The notes beneath the pieces were generated by a model that saw only the letters and a program-made list of their open reading frames with translations, did not search any database and was not told the DNA's origin. Shown piece by piece: positions 12,491 to 19,582 of a stretch of DNA of 35,637 nucleotides; positions within the stretch are counted from its first letter, which is position 1, and every line of letters begins with the position of its first letter. Made by a program: the position numbers and the translations under genes. The stretch spans positions 1-35,637 of the forward strand of contig CAYUIG010000037.1 of NCBI GenBank assembly GCA_964444685.1, given 5' to 3'. Source of the DNA: CAYUIG01 sp964444685 (GTDB lineage Bacteria > Gemmatimonadota > Gemmatimonadetes > Longimicrobiales > RSA9).

Positions 12491-13654
12491 ATGTCGATTG
12501 CAGCATACGGCGGCAAACTCGTGGATCGCGTGGTACGCGGCGCGGCGGCGGACGACCTGCGCGCGCGCGCCGGGTCGCTGCCGCGTGTGCGTGCGAGCGA
12601 GCACACGATCTCGGATCTCTACCTGCTCGCCGTCGGCGGCTACAGCCCGCTCGAGGGGTTCATGGGGCAGCGCGACTACGAGAGCGTGGTCGAGCACATG
12701 CAGCTCGCGAACGGGCTGCCGTGGAGTGTGCCGGTGACGTTGCCGGTCGGTACCGATGTCGCTGCCGGCCTGCGTGCGGGCAGTGAGCTCGCGCTCGTCG
12801 ATGATGCGGGCGAGCTGATCGCGGTGGTCCAGGTCGAGGACGTGTACGCGTGGGATCGGGAGAAGGAAGCGCAGCACGTGTACGGCACGACCGAGCGCGC
12901 GCATCCCGGCGTGGCCAAGCTCGATTCGATGGGTGACCGGCTCGTGGCGGGACCGATCCACTACGTCTACGAGCGTGACATCAGCGGCTTCCCGGAGCAC
13001 AACCGGACGCCGGCGGAGACGCGTGCCGAGTTCGAGCGACGCGGCTGGAAGACCGTCGTCGCGTTCCAGACGCGCAACCCGGTGCACCGCGCACACGAGT
13101 ACCTGCAGAAATGCGCGATGGAAATCGTGGATGGCCTGCTGCTGCACCCGCTCGTGGGCGAGACGAAGTCGGACGACGTGCCGGCCGCGGTGCGCATGGA
13201 GTGCTACAAGACGATCCTCGATCACTACTATCCGGCGAATCGCGTGCTGCTGTCGGTGCTGCCCGCCGCCATGCGCTACGCGGGTCCGCGCGAGGCGATC
13301 TTCCACGCCGTCATGCGCCGCAACTACGGCTGCACGCACTTCATCGTCGGCCGCGACCACGCGGGCGTCGGGAACTATTACGGCACGTACGAGGCGCAGG
13401 AGATCTTCGAGAAGATCGACCTCGCGAAGCTCGGCATCCAGCCGCTCAAGTTCGAGCACGCCTTCTTCTGCCGGCGCTGCGGCCAGATGGTGTCGCAGAA
13501 GACGTGTCCGCACGGCAAGGAGGACCACGTTTTCCTGTCCGGCACGAAGGTGCGCGAGCTGCTCGCGTCCGGGCAGCGGCCGCCCGCGGAGTTCTCGCGG
13601 CCGGAGGTCGCGGATGTGCTGATGCGCGCCTACGCCGCGCCGCCCTCCGCCTGA
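12491..13654 (+). CDS. sat: Sulfate adenylyltransferase (ATP sulfurylase) Sat
   Basis: Sat makes APS and pyrophosphate from ATP and sulfate. It is the single-chain type, not CysDN. The 387 residues contain QTRNPVHRAHE (193-203), which binds sulfate and ATP, GRDHAGVG (287-294), and the closing SGTKVRELL. A C-X2-C-X8-C-X-H cluster (Cys327, Cys330, Cys339, His341) resembles the zinc site known in bacterial Sat proteins. The ATG follows a purine-rich GGAAGGAAGGCGGAAG leader and is 32 nt after the permease. It completes a cysQ-cysC-permease-sat set. No APS/PAPS reductase or sulfite reductase is in view, so the activated sulfate could go to reduction elsewhere or to sulfation. The stop is 1 nt from the stop of the convergent EamA gene, leaving no room for a terminator. 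Confidence 0.96.
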   Translation: MSIAAYGGKLVDRVVRGAAADDLRARAGSLPRVRASEHTISDLYLLAVGGYSPLEGFMGQRDYESVVEHMQLANGLPWSVPVTLPVGTDVAAGLRAGSELALVDDAGELIAVVQVEDVYAWDREKEAQHVYGTTERAHPGVAKLDSMGDRLVAGPIHYVYERDISGFPEHNRTPAETRAEFERRGWKTVVAFQTRNPVHRAHEYLQKCAMEIVDGLLLHPLVGETKSDDVPAAVRMECYKTILDHYYPANRVLLSVLPAAMRYAGPREAIFHAVMRRNYGCTHFIVGRDHAGVGNYYGTYEAQEIFEKIDLAKLGIQPLKFEHAFFCRRCGQMVSQKTCPHGKEDHVFLSGTKVRELLASGQRPPAEFSRPEVADVLMRAYAAPPSA

Positions 13655-13655
13655 T

Positions 13656-14600
13656 TCAGGCGGTGCCGGGCGGGCGAACGACCTGACGGCGGAGAGACTC
13701 GAGGCCGTACTCGCCGGCCACGCCGGCGATGACGAGCAGGAGGCCGAGCCAGCCGAACCATGCGAGGCCCTGACTGAAGAGGACGAGGCCGAGCAGCGCG
13801 CCCACCACGGGTTCGATGCTCGCCGCCACCGCGGTCGGCGCGGCATCGATGCGCTTCACCGCGGCGAAGTAGCAGAAGTTGGCGGCGAGCACGGAGCCGA
13901 TGCCGAGCCCGAGGATGTAGATCCACGCCGCGGCACCGGTGGGCACCGCAGGCGTGTTTCCGGAAATGGGCAGGAGCGCGGCGAGGATGAGTGTGCCGCC
14001 GACCAGCTCGAGGAAGAGCACGCGCACGCTGCCGTAGCGCGGCACGGCCCAGCGCGCCATGAGCGTCGTGCCCGCGAAGCTCGCGGCCGCGAGGAGCCCA
14101 CCCGCGATTCCCATCAGCCGCGTCGACGTTCCCGCGGCCTCGCCCGGCGTCTCGCCGGTCGCACCGTTCACCGTGAGGGCCACGCCGATCATCACGACGA
14201 CGGCGAGGAAGAGACGGCCGACGGTGAGCGATTCCTTCAGTATCACGCGCGCGAGCACCGCGACCATTACGGGCGCGGTGTAGAGGAGCGCGACGGCCGG
14301 GGCGATGCCGACGCCCGCGATGGCGAACTGGAACGCCAGCTCGAAGAGCGCGACGAAGAACCCGCCCGCGAGGCCGACGATCAGCAGGGCCTGCCGGTCG
14401 GCGCGGAAGATCCCGGGCCGGGCTATGCCGTAGATCAGAAAGCCGCCGACCGCAAGCAGGATGCGCCAGAAGCCGACGGCGGTGAGCTCGGCTCCTTCGG
14501 CGTAGAGTGCGGTGCTGAGAGGGCCTGTCGTACCCCAGAACGCGCCCGCGCCGAGCGCGAAAAGGAAGCCGGTGACGATCCTGTTCTGTGTGGTGGACAC
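13656..14600 (-). CDS. EamA/DMT-family drug/metabolite transporter
   Basis: A 314-residue inner-membrane protein of two tandem EamA repeats, about ten hydrophobic helices in all. The first repeat begins GFLFALGAGAFWGTTGPLS; the second begins near GIAGGLLAAASFAGTTLMAR. The substrate cannot be told from sequence; relatives export amino acids or other small metabolites. The frame is open to an ATG at 14714, but the first 38 residues there are Pro/Arg-rich and unlike the family. GTG 14600 starts just before the first helix, has GGAAG 7-8 nt upstream, and lies below a good promoter (14650-14678). The C-terminus is convergent with sat. Confidence 0.85.
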   Translation of the reverse strand: MSTTQNRIVTGFLFALGAGAFWGTTGPLSTALYAEGAELTAVGFWRILLAVGGFLIYGIARPGIFRADRQALLIVGLAGGFFVALFELAFQFAIAGVGIAPAVALLYTAPVMVAVLARVILKESLTVGRLFLAVVVMIGVALTVNGATGETPGEAAGTSTRLMGIAGGLLAAASFAGTTLMARWAVPRYGSVRVLFLELVGGTLILAALLPISGNTPAVPTGAAAWIYILGLGIGSVLAANFCYFAAVKRIDAAPTAVAASIEPVVGALLGLVLFSQGLAWFGWLGLLLVIAGVAGEYGLESLRRQVVRPPGTA

Positions 14601-14649
14601 GAGTCGCTTCCACTGCGGATGTACGGTGCGTCCCCCGGGAGCGCCGCAC

Positions 14650-14678
14650 AGGATAGGGCGCGCGCCGGGGCGCGGCAA
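14650..14678 (-). promoter_or_regulatory. Sigma-70-like promoter for the EamA gene
   Basis: On the minus strand TTGCCG (14678-14673) and TATCCT (14655-14650) are separated by exactly 17 bp, about 50 bp upstream of GTG 14600. The same -35 sequence with the same spacing is seen upstream of purD. Position and spacing are seen; activity is inferred. Confidence 0.5.
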
Positions 14679-14783
14679 CGCCGCCGCTTGCGGGGTGTGC
14701 GCCCGCAGGGGCACCTTTCCGCCGGCTCCGCAGGGCGCGGACCCGCCGCGCGTGCGGCGCCTGATGCTTCACGCTGAACGGCC

Positions 14784-15857
14784 ATGGAAGAAGTCCTTCT
14801 CGGATGGGATGGCGAATGCGTGATCGCGCGGTACGACCGCGCGACCGGCGCATGGATCTTCATTGCGGTGCACGACCGCACCCTCGGGATGGCGATGGGC
14901 GGCTGCCGGCTCAAGACCTATCCCACACCCGCGGATGGCCTGCGCGACGCCCTCCGGCTGGCGCAGGGGATGACCCTCAAGTGGGCCGCCATCGACTTCC
15001 CGTTGGGCGGTGGCAAGGCCGTGCTCGCCGCACCGCCCGGCATCGATGCGACGACGCGCCGCACGCTGCTCGAGCGTTTCGGTGAACTGCTGGAGTCGCT
15101 GGGCGGGATCTACGGCACCGGTGTCGACCTCGGCACGACGCCGCAGGACATGAACGTCGTCGGTGAGAAGACGCGCTACGTGTTCGGGCGGACACCGGAG
15201 AACGGCGGCGCCGGCGACCCGGGCCCATGGACCGCACTCGGCGTGTTCCACGGCCTGCTCGCGTGCGCAGAGCACGTGTGGGGCGAGCCATCGGTTGCAG
15301 GGAAGACCGTGCTCGTGCAGGGCGTGGGTGGCGTGGGCGGCCCGCTGGCGCGCAGGCTCGCGGAAGCCGGTGCGCAGCTCAAGCTCACGGATGCCGTCGG
15401 CGAACGCGTCGCCGCCCTGGCGAAAGAACTCGGCGCAGAAGTCGTGGGGCCGGACGCCACGTACGATACGCCGTGCGACATCTTCGCACCGTGCGCGGTC
15501 GGCGCCGTCCTCAACGCACGCACGATTCCGCGGCTGCGCTGCACGATCGTCGGCGGGTCGGCGAACAATCAGCTCGAGACCGCTGAAGATGCGCAGCGCC
15601 TGCTCGATCGCGGCATCCTGTACGCACCCGACTTCGTGATCAATGCGGGCGGCGCGATCGGGCACGGCGCACTCGAGATGCTGGGCTGGGACACCGACCG
15701 CGTGACCGTGCGCGTGCAGCAGATCCAGCCGGCAATGCTCGAAATCCTGACCGCGGCAGCCGCACGCGGCGAGTCGCCGCTGCGGGAGGCGGAGCGGCGG
15801 GCGGCGCGCACGATCGAAGCGGCACGCGAGGCCAGGGCGGGAGTCCCCACGGCGTGA
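14784..15857 (+). CDS. Leucine/valine dehydrogenase-like (Glu/Leu/Phe/Val dehydrogenase family)
   Basis: An NAD-dependent amino-acid dehydrogenase of 357 residues, the length of leucine dehydrogenase rather than glutamate dehydrogenase (about 420-450). It should reversibly deaminate branched-chain amino acids to 2-oxo acids. Lys66 (in QGMTLKWAA) and Lys78 (in PLGGGKAV) correspond to the substrate-carboxylate and catalytic lysines of Bacillus leucine dehydrogenase, and Asp115 lies in GVDLGTTPQDM. The Rossmann motif is GVGGVGG at about 180-186. Leu, Val and Phe preferences cannot be separated by eye. ATG 14784 has no strong ribosome site. The stop overlaps the ubiD GTG (GTGA), so the gene is probably cotranscribed with the quinone genes, an unusual partnership. 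Confidence 0.88.
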   Translation: MEEVLLGWDGECVIARYDRATGAWIFIAVHDRTLGMAMGGCRLKTYPTPADGLRDALRLAQGMTLKWAAIDFPLGGGKAVLAAPPGIDATTRRTLLERFGELLESLGGIYGTGVDLGTTPQDMNVVGEKTRYVFGRTPENGGAGDPGPWTALGVFHGLLACAEHVWGEPSVAGKTVLVQGVGGVGGPLARRLAEAGAQLKLTDAVGERVAALAKELGAEVVGPDATYDTPCDIFAPCAVGAVLNARTIPRLRCTIVGGSANNQLETAEDAQRLLDRGILYAPDFVINAGGAIGHGALEMLGWDTDRVTVRVQQIQPAMLEILTAAAARGESPLREAERRAARTIEAAREARAGVPTA

Positions 15858-17338
15858 GCACATCGCTGGACAACCTCGGCGCTTTCCTGGCCGAGCTGGA
15901 CCGGCAGGGTGAGCTGGTGCGCATCCGCGAGCCCGTCGCGGTGCGTCTCGAGATGTGCGAGATCGCCGACCGCGTCATGAAGATGCCGGGCGGCGGGAAG
16001 GCGTTGCTGTTCGAGCGTCCCGTCCTCGATGATGGCAGCCCATCCGCGCTGCCCGTCGGCATCAACCTCTTCGGCTCGTGGAAGCGGATGGCGATCGCGC
16101 TCGCGGTCGACGACGTGGAGGAGCACGCGCAGCGCATTGCGGAGCTGCTCCAGCCGGACGTGCCGCGCGGCTTCTGGGCGAAGGTGCAGCTGCTGCCGAA
16201 GTTCGCCGAGCTCGCACGCGTCCCGCCGCGCGAGCACAAGGGTGCGCCGCCCTGCCAGGAGGTCGTGCTCGACGGCGACGCGGTCGACCTCGGCAAACTC
16301 CCGATCATGACATCATGGCCCGGCGATGCGGGGCCGTTCATCACCATGCCCATGGTGATCACGAAGGACCCCGAGACGGGCGTGCAGAACGTCGGCATGT
16401 ACCGCATGCAGGTCACGGGGCCGCGCACCACGTTCATGCACTGGCAGCGTCACAAGGGCGGTGCAGCACACTGGCGGAAGTACATCGAGCGCGGTGCGGA
16501 GCGCATGCCGGTCGTCGTTGCGCTCGGCGCCGACCCCGCGACGATGTACACGCCCACCGCGCCACTGCCGCCCGGCATCGACGAGTTCCTGTTCTCGGGC
16601 TTTCTGCGGCGGAAGCCGCTGCTCACGACGACCGCGACGATGAGCGATCTGCGCATTCCCGCCGAAGCGGAGATCGTGCTCGAGGGATACGTGGATCCAT
16701 CGGAACCCGTCGGCATGGAGGGTCCGTTCGGCGACCACACGGGCTTCTACACGCCGGCGGATCTCTTCCCGATTTTCCACGTCGAGCGGATCACGCACCG
16801 CCGCAACGCGATCTACCCATCCACGATCGTGGGCCGGCCGCCCATGGAGGACTTCTACCTCGGTGGTGCGACGGAGCGGATCTTCCTGCCGCTGCTGCGC
16901 CTCACCATGCCGGAGATCGTCGACTACCACATGCCGGCCGAAGGGATCTTCCACAACCTCGTGTTCGTCGCGATCCGCAAGGAGTATCCGGGGCAGGCGC
17001 ACAAGGTGATGAACGGCCTGTGGGGGCAGGGGCTGATGAGCCTTGCCAAGGTGCTGGTCATCGTGGATGCGGACGTGAACGTGAAGGATCCGGCCGAGGC
17101 GTGGTGGTACGCGCTGAACAACATCGATCCGCAGCGCGACGTGCGCTTCACACTGGGTCCGGTGGACGACCTGGACCACGCGGCGCGCGCGCCCGCGTTC
17201 GGCTCGAAGATGGGCATCGACGGCACGCGCAAGCTGGCGGGCGAGGCGCACGACCGTGAATGGCCGGAAGTAGTGCGCATGAGCCCCGACGTCGTGCAGC
17301 GGGTGGACGAACTGTGGTCGAAGTTGGGCATCGAGTGA
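15854..17338 (+). CDS. ubiD: UbiD-family prenylated-FMN-dependent decarboxylase
   Basis: UbiD-type enzymes decarboxylate aromatic or alpha,beta-unsaturated acids using prenylated FMN made by UbiX. The 494-residue protein resembles 3-octaprenyl-4-hydroxybenzoate decarboxylase in length and motifs. Asn179 in the QNVGMYRMQ stretch fits the metal/prFMN site, Glu289 begins EGPFGDHTG, and IVGRPPMEDFYLG and VNVKDPAEAWW follow. The GTG start overlaps the upstream stop (GTGA), and its own stop overlaps ubiA in the same way. With ubiA and ubiX alongside, it most likely acts late in quinone synthesis: either menaquinone by the futalosine route (MqnL-type step) or a ubiquinone-like route. The sequence does not choose between them. 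Confidence 0.92.
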   Translation: MSTSLDNLGAFLAELDRQGELVRIREPVAVRLEMCEIADRVMKMPGGGKALLFERPVLDDGSPSALPVGINLFGSWKRMAIALAVDDVEEHAQRIAELLQPDVPRGFWAKVQLLPKFAELARVPPREHKGAPPCQEVVLDGDAVDLGKLPIMTSWPGDAGPFITMPMVITKDPETGVQNVGMYRMQVTGPRTTFMHWQRHKGGAAHWRKYIERGAERMPVVVALGADPATMYTPTAPLPPGIDEFLFSGFLRRKPLLTTTATMSDLRIPAEAEIVLEGYVDPSEPVGMEGPFGDHTGFYTPADLFPIFHVERITHRRNAIYPSTIVGRPPMEDFYLGGATERIFLPLLRLTMPEIVDYHMPAEGIFHNLVFVAIRKEYPGQAHKVMNGLWGQGLMSLAKVLVIVDADVNVKDPAEAWWYALNNIDPQRDVRFTLGPVDDLDHAARAPAFGSKMGIDGTRKLAGEAHDREWPEVVRMSPDVVQRVDELWSKLGIE

Positions 17339-18267
17339 GTACGCCGCGCCGCGAAGGGCAGATCATCGCAGGCGAGTCGCTCGCCGCGCGCTACGCCAGC
17401 TTCGTCAAGCTGCCGCACACACTCTTCGCGCTGCCGTTCGCAGGGCTGGGACTCGTGCTCGCGTCGTTCGAGCACGCGGACCGGCTGCGCGCCGGCATTG
17501 TCGTGTGGTCGGTCTTCGCGTTCACCGCCGCCCGCTTCGCCGCGATGGGCTTCAACCGCATCGTGGACCGCGACGTCGATGCTCAGAATCCGAGGACGCG
17601 CGCGCGCGAGCTGCCGAGCGGGCGGCTCTCGATGTCTCAGGCGGCAGCCGCCGTCGTGGTGTCGGCAATCGTGTTCGTCGGCTCCGCGTGGATGCTCAAT
17701 CCGCTGTGCGGCATGCTGTCCCCCGTCGCGCTCGCGTGGATCTTCTTCTACTCGTGGACCAAGCGCTTCACGTCACTCTCGCACTTTGCGCTCGGGCTGG
17801 CGCTGGGCATCGCGCCCGTGGGCGGCTACCTCGCGCTCGCGGGGGAATGGACCGATCCGTGGTGGGCGCTGCCGCTCGTCGCGGCCGCGGTCATGACGTG
17901 GGTCGCAGGGTTCGATGTGATCTACGCGCTCCAGGACCTCGACTTCGACCGCGAGCACGGGCTGCGCTCCATTCCCGCGCGGCTGGGTGCACCACGCGCC
18001 GTGGGCGCCGCGCGCGTGTTCCACCTGCTGTCCGTGCTGCTGTTCGGCGCTCTCGCCGTTCTGGATGCATTTCCTGTTGGACGCTGGTACGTGGTCGGTG
18101 TCGCGGTGATGCTGGCGCTGCTGCTGTACGAGCACGCGGTCGTGGCCGGGGCACGGGACGGTCCCATCGATCTGCCGCGCATCGACCGCGCGTTCTTCCA
18201 CGCGAACGTCGGCGTATCGATGGCGCTCTTCGCGTTCACGCTGATCGACCGCGTCCTGGCGGGATGA
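17335..18267 (+). CDS. ubiA: UbiA-family aromatic prenyltransferase
   Basis: A membrane prenyltransferase that attaches a polyprenyl chain to an aromatic acid. From GTG 17335 it is 310 residues with about eight to nine hydrophobic helices. The two Mg-pyrophosphate motifs are intact: NRIVDRDVD (Asn74, Asp78, Asp82), followed by NPRTRARELPSG, and QDLDFDREHG (Asp201, Asp205). The closest type by eye is the bacterial UbiA-like/MqnP group found in menaquinone-making organisms. The GTG overlaps the ubiD stop (GTGA); the longer frame back to 17260 would overlap ubiD by 79 nt and is rejected. Its stop overlaps ubiX as ATGA, giving a translationally coupled ubiD-ubiA-ubiX unit. Confidence 0.92.
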   Translation: MSTPRREGQIIAGESLAARYASFVKLPHTLFALPFAGLGLVLASFEHADRLRAGIVVWSVFAFTAARFAAMGFNRIVDRDVDAQNPRTRARELPSGRLSMSQAAAAVVVSAIVFVGSAWMLNPLCGMLSPVALAWIFFYSWTKRFTSLSHFALGLALGIAPVGGYLALAGEWTDPWWALPLVAAAVMTWVAGFDVIYALQDLDFDREHGLRSIPARLGAPRAVGAARVFHLLSVLLFGALAVLDAFPVGRWYVVGVAVMLALLLYEHAVVAGARDGPIDLPRIDRAFFHANVGVSMALFAFTLIDRVLAG

Positions 18268-18857
18268 TGGGCGACCCGGTCACCCTCGCGATCACGGGCG
18301 CCTCCGGCGCCGCGTACGCCGTCCGTGTACTCGAGGGGTTGATCGGCAGCGGTGTACCAGTTTCGCTGATCGTGTCGAAGACGGGGTGGCGGCTGCTGCG
18401 CGAAGAGCTGGACATCGACTCGGTGGCTGCGCTCCGGCAGCGGACGGGCTCGTGGGACGGGGTCACGGTCTACGAGGATGACGACCGCGGCGCGACGCCC
18501 GCATCCGGCTCCGCACCTTCACGCGGCATGGCGATCGTGCCGTGTTCGATGGGCACGCTCGCGAGCATTGCACAGGGGACGACGCGTTCGCTGATCGAGC
18601 GCGCGGCCGATGTCGTGCTGAAGGAGCGGCGGAAGCTGGTGCTGGTGCCGCGCGAGACGCCCTACTCGCTGATCCACCTGGAGAACATGCTGCGCCTCAC
18701 GCACGCGGGCGCGGTCGTGCTGCCGGCGTCGCCGGGGTTCTACCACCGCCCGACACGCATCGACGAGCTCATCGACTTCGTGGCCGGGCGCGTGCTCTCG
18801 CAGCTCGGCATAGAGCACGGGCTCGGCCCGCGCTGGGCGAGCGGCGAGCCGGATTGA
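18264..18857 (+). CDS. ubiX: Flavin prenyltransferase UbiX
   Basis: UbiX joins a dimethylallyl group to reduced FMN to make prenylated FMN, the cofactor of UbiD enzymes. The 197 residues open with the flavin-binding ITGASGAAYAVRVLE (GASG at 12-15). They also hold CSMGTLASIAQG (94-105) and the KLVLVPRETPYSLIHLENML segment that is nearly invariant in the family. Two adjacent ATG codons (18264 and 18267) are possible; the first overlaps the ubiA stop as ATGA and is taken. Its place beside ubiD fits cofactor supply. A yfcE-like gene starts 1 nt after its stop. Confidence 0.95.
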   Translation: MMGDPVTLAITGASGAAYAVRVLEGLIGSGVPVSLIVSKTGWRLLREELDIDSVAALRQRTGSWDGVTVYEDDDRGATPASGSAPSRGMAIVPCSMGTLASIAQGTTRSLIERAADVVLKERRKLVLVPRETPYSLIHLENMLRLTHAGAVVLPASPGFYHRPTRIDELIDFVAGRVLSQLGIEHGLGPRWASGEPD

Positions 18858-18858
18858 C

Positions 18859-19335
18859 GTGCGCATCGGCCTGATCAGCGATACGCACGGGCGACTGCGC
18901 TCTTCCGTCTTCGCCGCGCTCGATGGCGTGCAGCTCATCCTTCACGCCGGCGACATCGGCCACCCCGGCATCATCACCGAGCTGGAAGTGATCGCGCCCG
19001 TACAGGCCGTGCACGGCAACACCGACGGCTTCGACATCCGTTCGCTGCATCCGGAGGTGCGCCGGCTAACCGTCGACGAGCGACTCATCGTCCTGACGCA
19101 CGGGCACACGTTCGGAACACCCACGCCGCCGGCGCTGCGCACGGCCTTTCCCGATGCGGATGTGATCGTGTTCGGTCACACGCACCGGCCGGAAGTGGAG
19201 CGGTCGGAGGGTGTGCTGGTGGTGAATCCGGGTGCTGCGGGTCCGGCGCGCTTCCGCCTGAAGCCGTCGGTCGCGATCCTGCGGCTGGAAGGCGACGTCG
19301 CCGAAGTAGAGGAGCGGCCGCTTCCGGAGGACTAG
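18859..19335 (+). CDS. YfcE/MJ0936-type metallophosphoesterase
   Basis: A 158-residue cytoplasmic metal-dependent phosphodiesterase of the calcineurin-like superfamily. The dinuclear metal ligands are all present: Asp8 and His10 (LISDTHG), Asp32 (HAGDIG), Asn54 (HGNTD), His81 (THGH), and His107/His109 (GHTH). Relatives hydrolyse cyclic or model phosphodiesters, and the physiological substrate is not known. The GTG start is 1 nt after the ubiX stop, so it is probably in the same transcript. Its TAG stop shares the CTAG palindrome 19332-19335 with the stop of the convergent small gene. Confidence 0.9.
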   Translation: MRIGLISDTHGRLRSSVFAALDGVQLILHAGDIGHPGIITELEVIAPVQAVHGNTDGFDIRSLHPEVRRLTVDERLIVLTHGHTFGTPTPPALRTAFPDADVIVFGHTHRPEVERSEGVLVVNPGAAGPARFRLKPSVAILRLEGDVAEVEERPLPED

Positions 19336-19565
19336 ACCCGGTCGGTCACGCCGGTCACGCCCTGTGCTTCCGCGCAGTTCGCACAGCAGAACATGCGGCC
19401 GTCGGCTTCGTTGCCGTGCCCGATGATGCGGCAGCCGCAGTGCTCGCACCTCGGCGCGAGCGCGTGCACGGCACACTCGAACGAGTCGAAGATGTGGGAC
19501 TGCCCCGCCATGCGGACCTCGAACGACTTGTCGTAGTCGTTGCCGCACACCTCGCACACTGCCAT
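19332..19565 (-). CDS. Small Cys-rich zinc-ribbon-like protein (77 aa)
   Basis: I recognise no characterised function. The 77-residue product begins MAVCEVCGNDYDK and has nine cysteines (4, 7, 31, 40, 43, 45, 60, 61, 64) plus His34 and His50. The CxxC, CxxCxC and CCxxC groups suggest one or two bound zinc ions, in the manner of small zinc-ribbon or metallothionein-like proteins. The ATG at 19565 was chosen because GAGGGAGG lies just upstream; an ATG at 19586 that overlaps the cho stop (ATGA) would add seven residues. It follows the cho-like nuclease on the same strand. Its stop overlaps that of the convergent phosphodiesterase gene. Confidence 0.75.
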   Translation of the reverse strand: MAVCEVCGNDYDKSFEVRMAGQSHIFDSFECAVHALAPRCEHCGCRIIGHGNEADGRMFCCANCAEAQGVTGVTDRV

Positions 19566-19582
19566 GGCCGCCTCCCTCGGGT

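Noticed and set aside
13652..13660. Terminator between the convergent sat and EamA genes
   Set aside because: The stops are 1 nt apart and no hairpin with a T-run is visible nearby on either strand.
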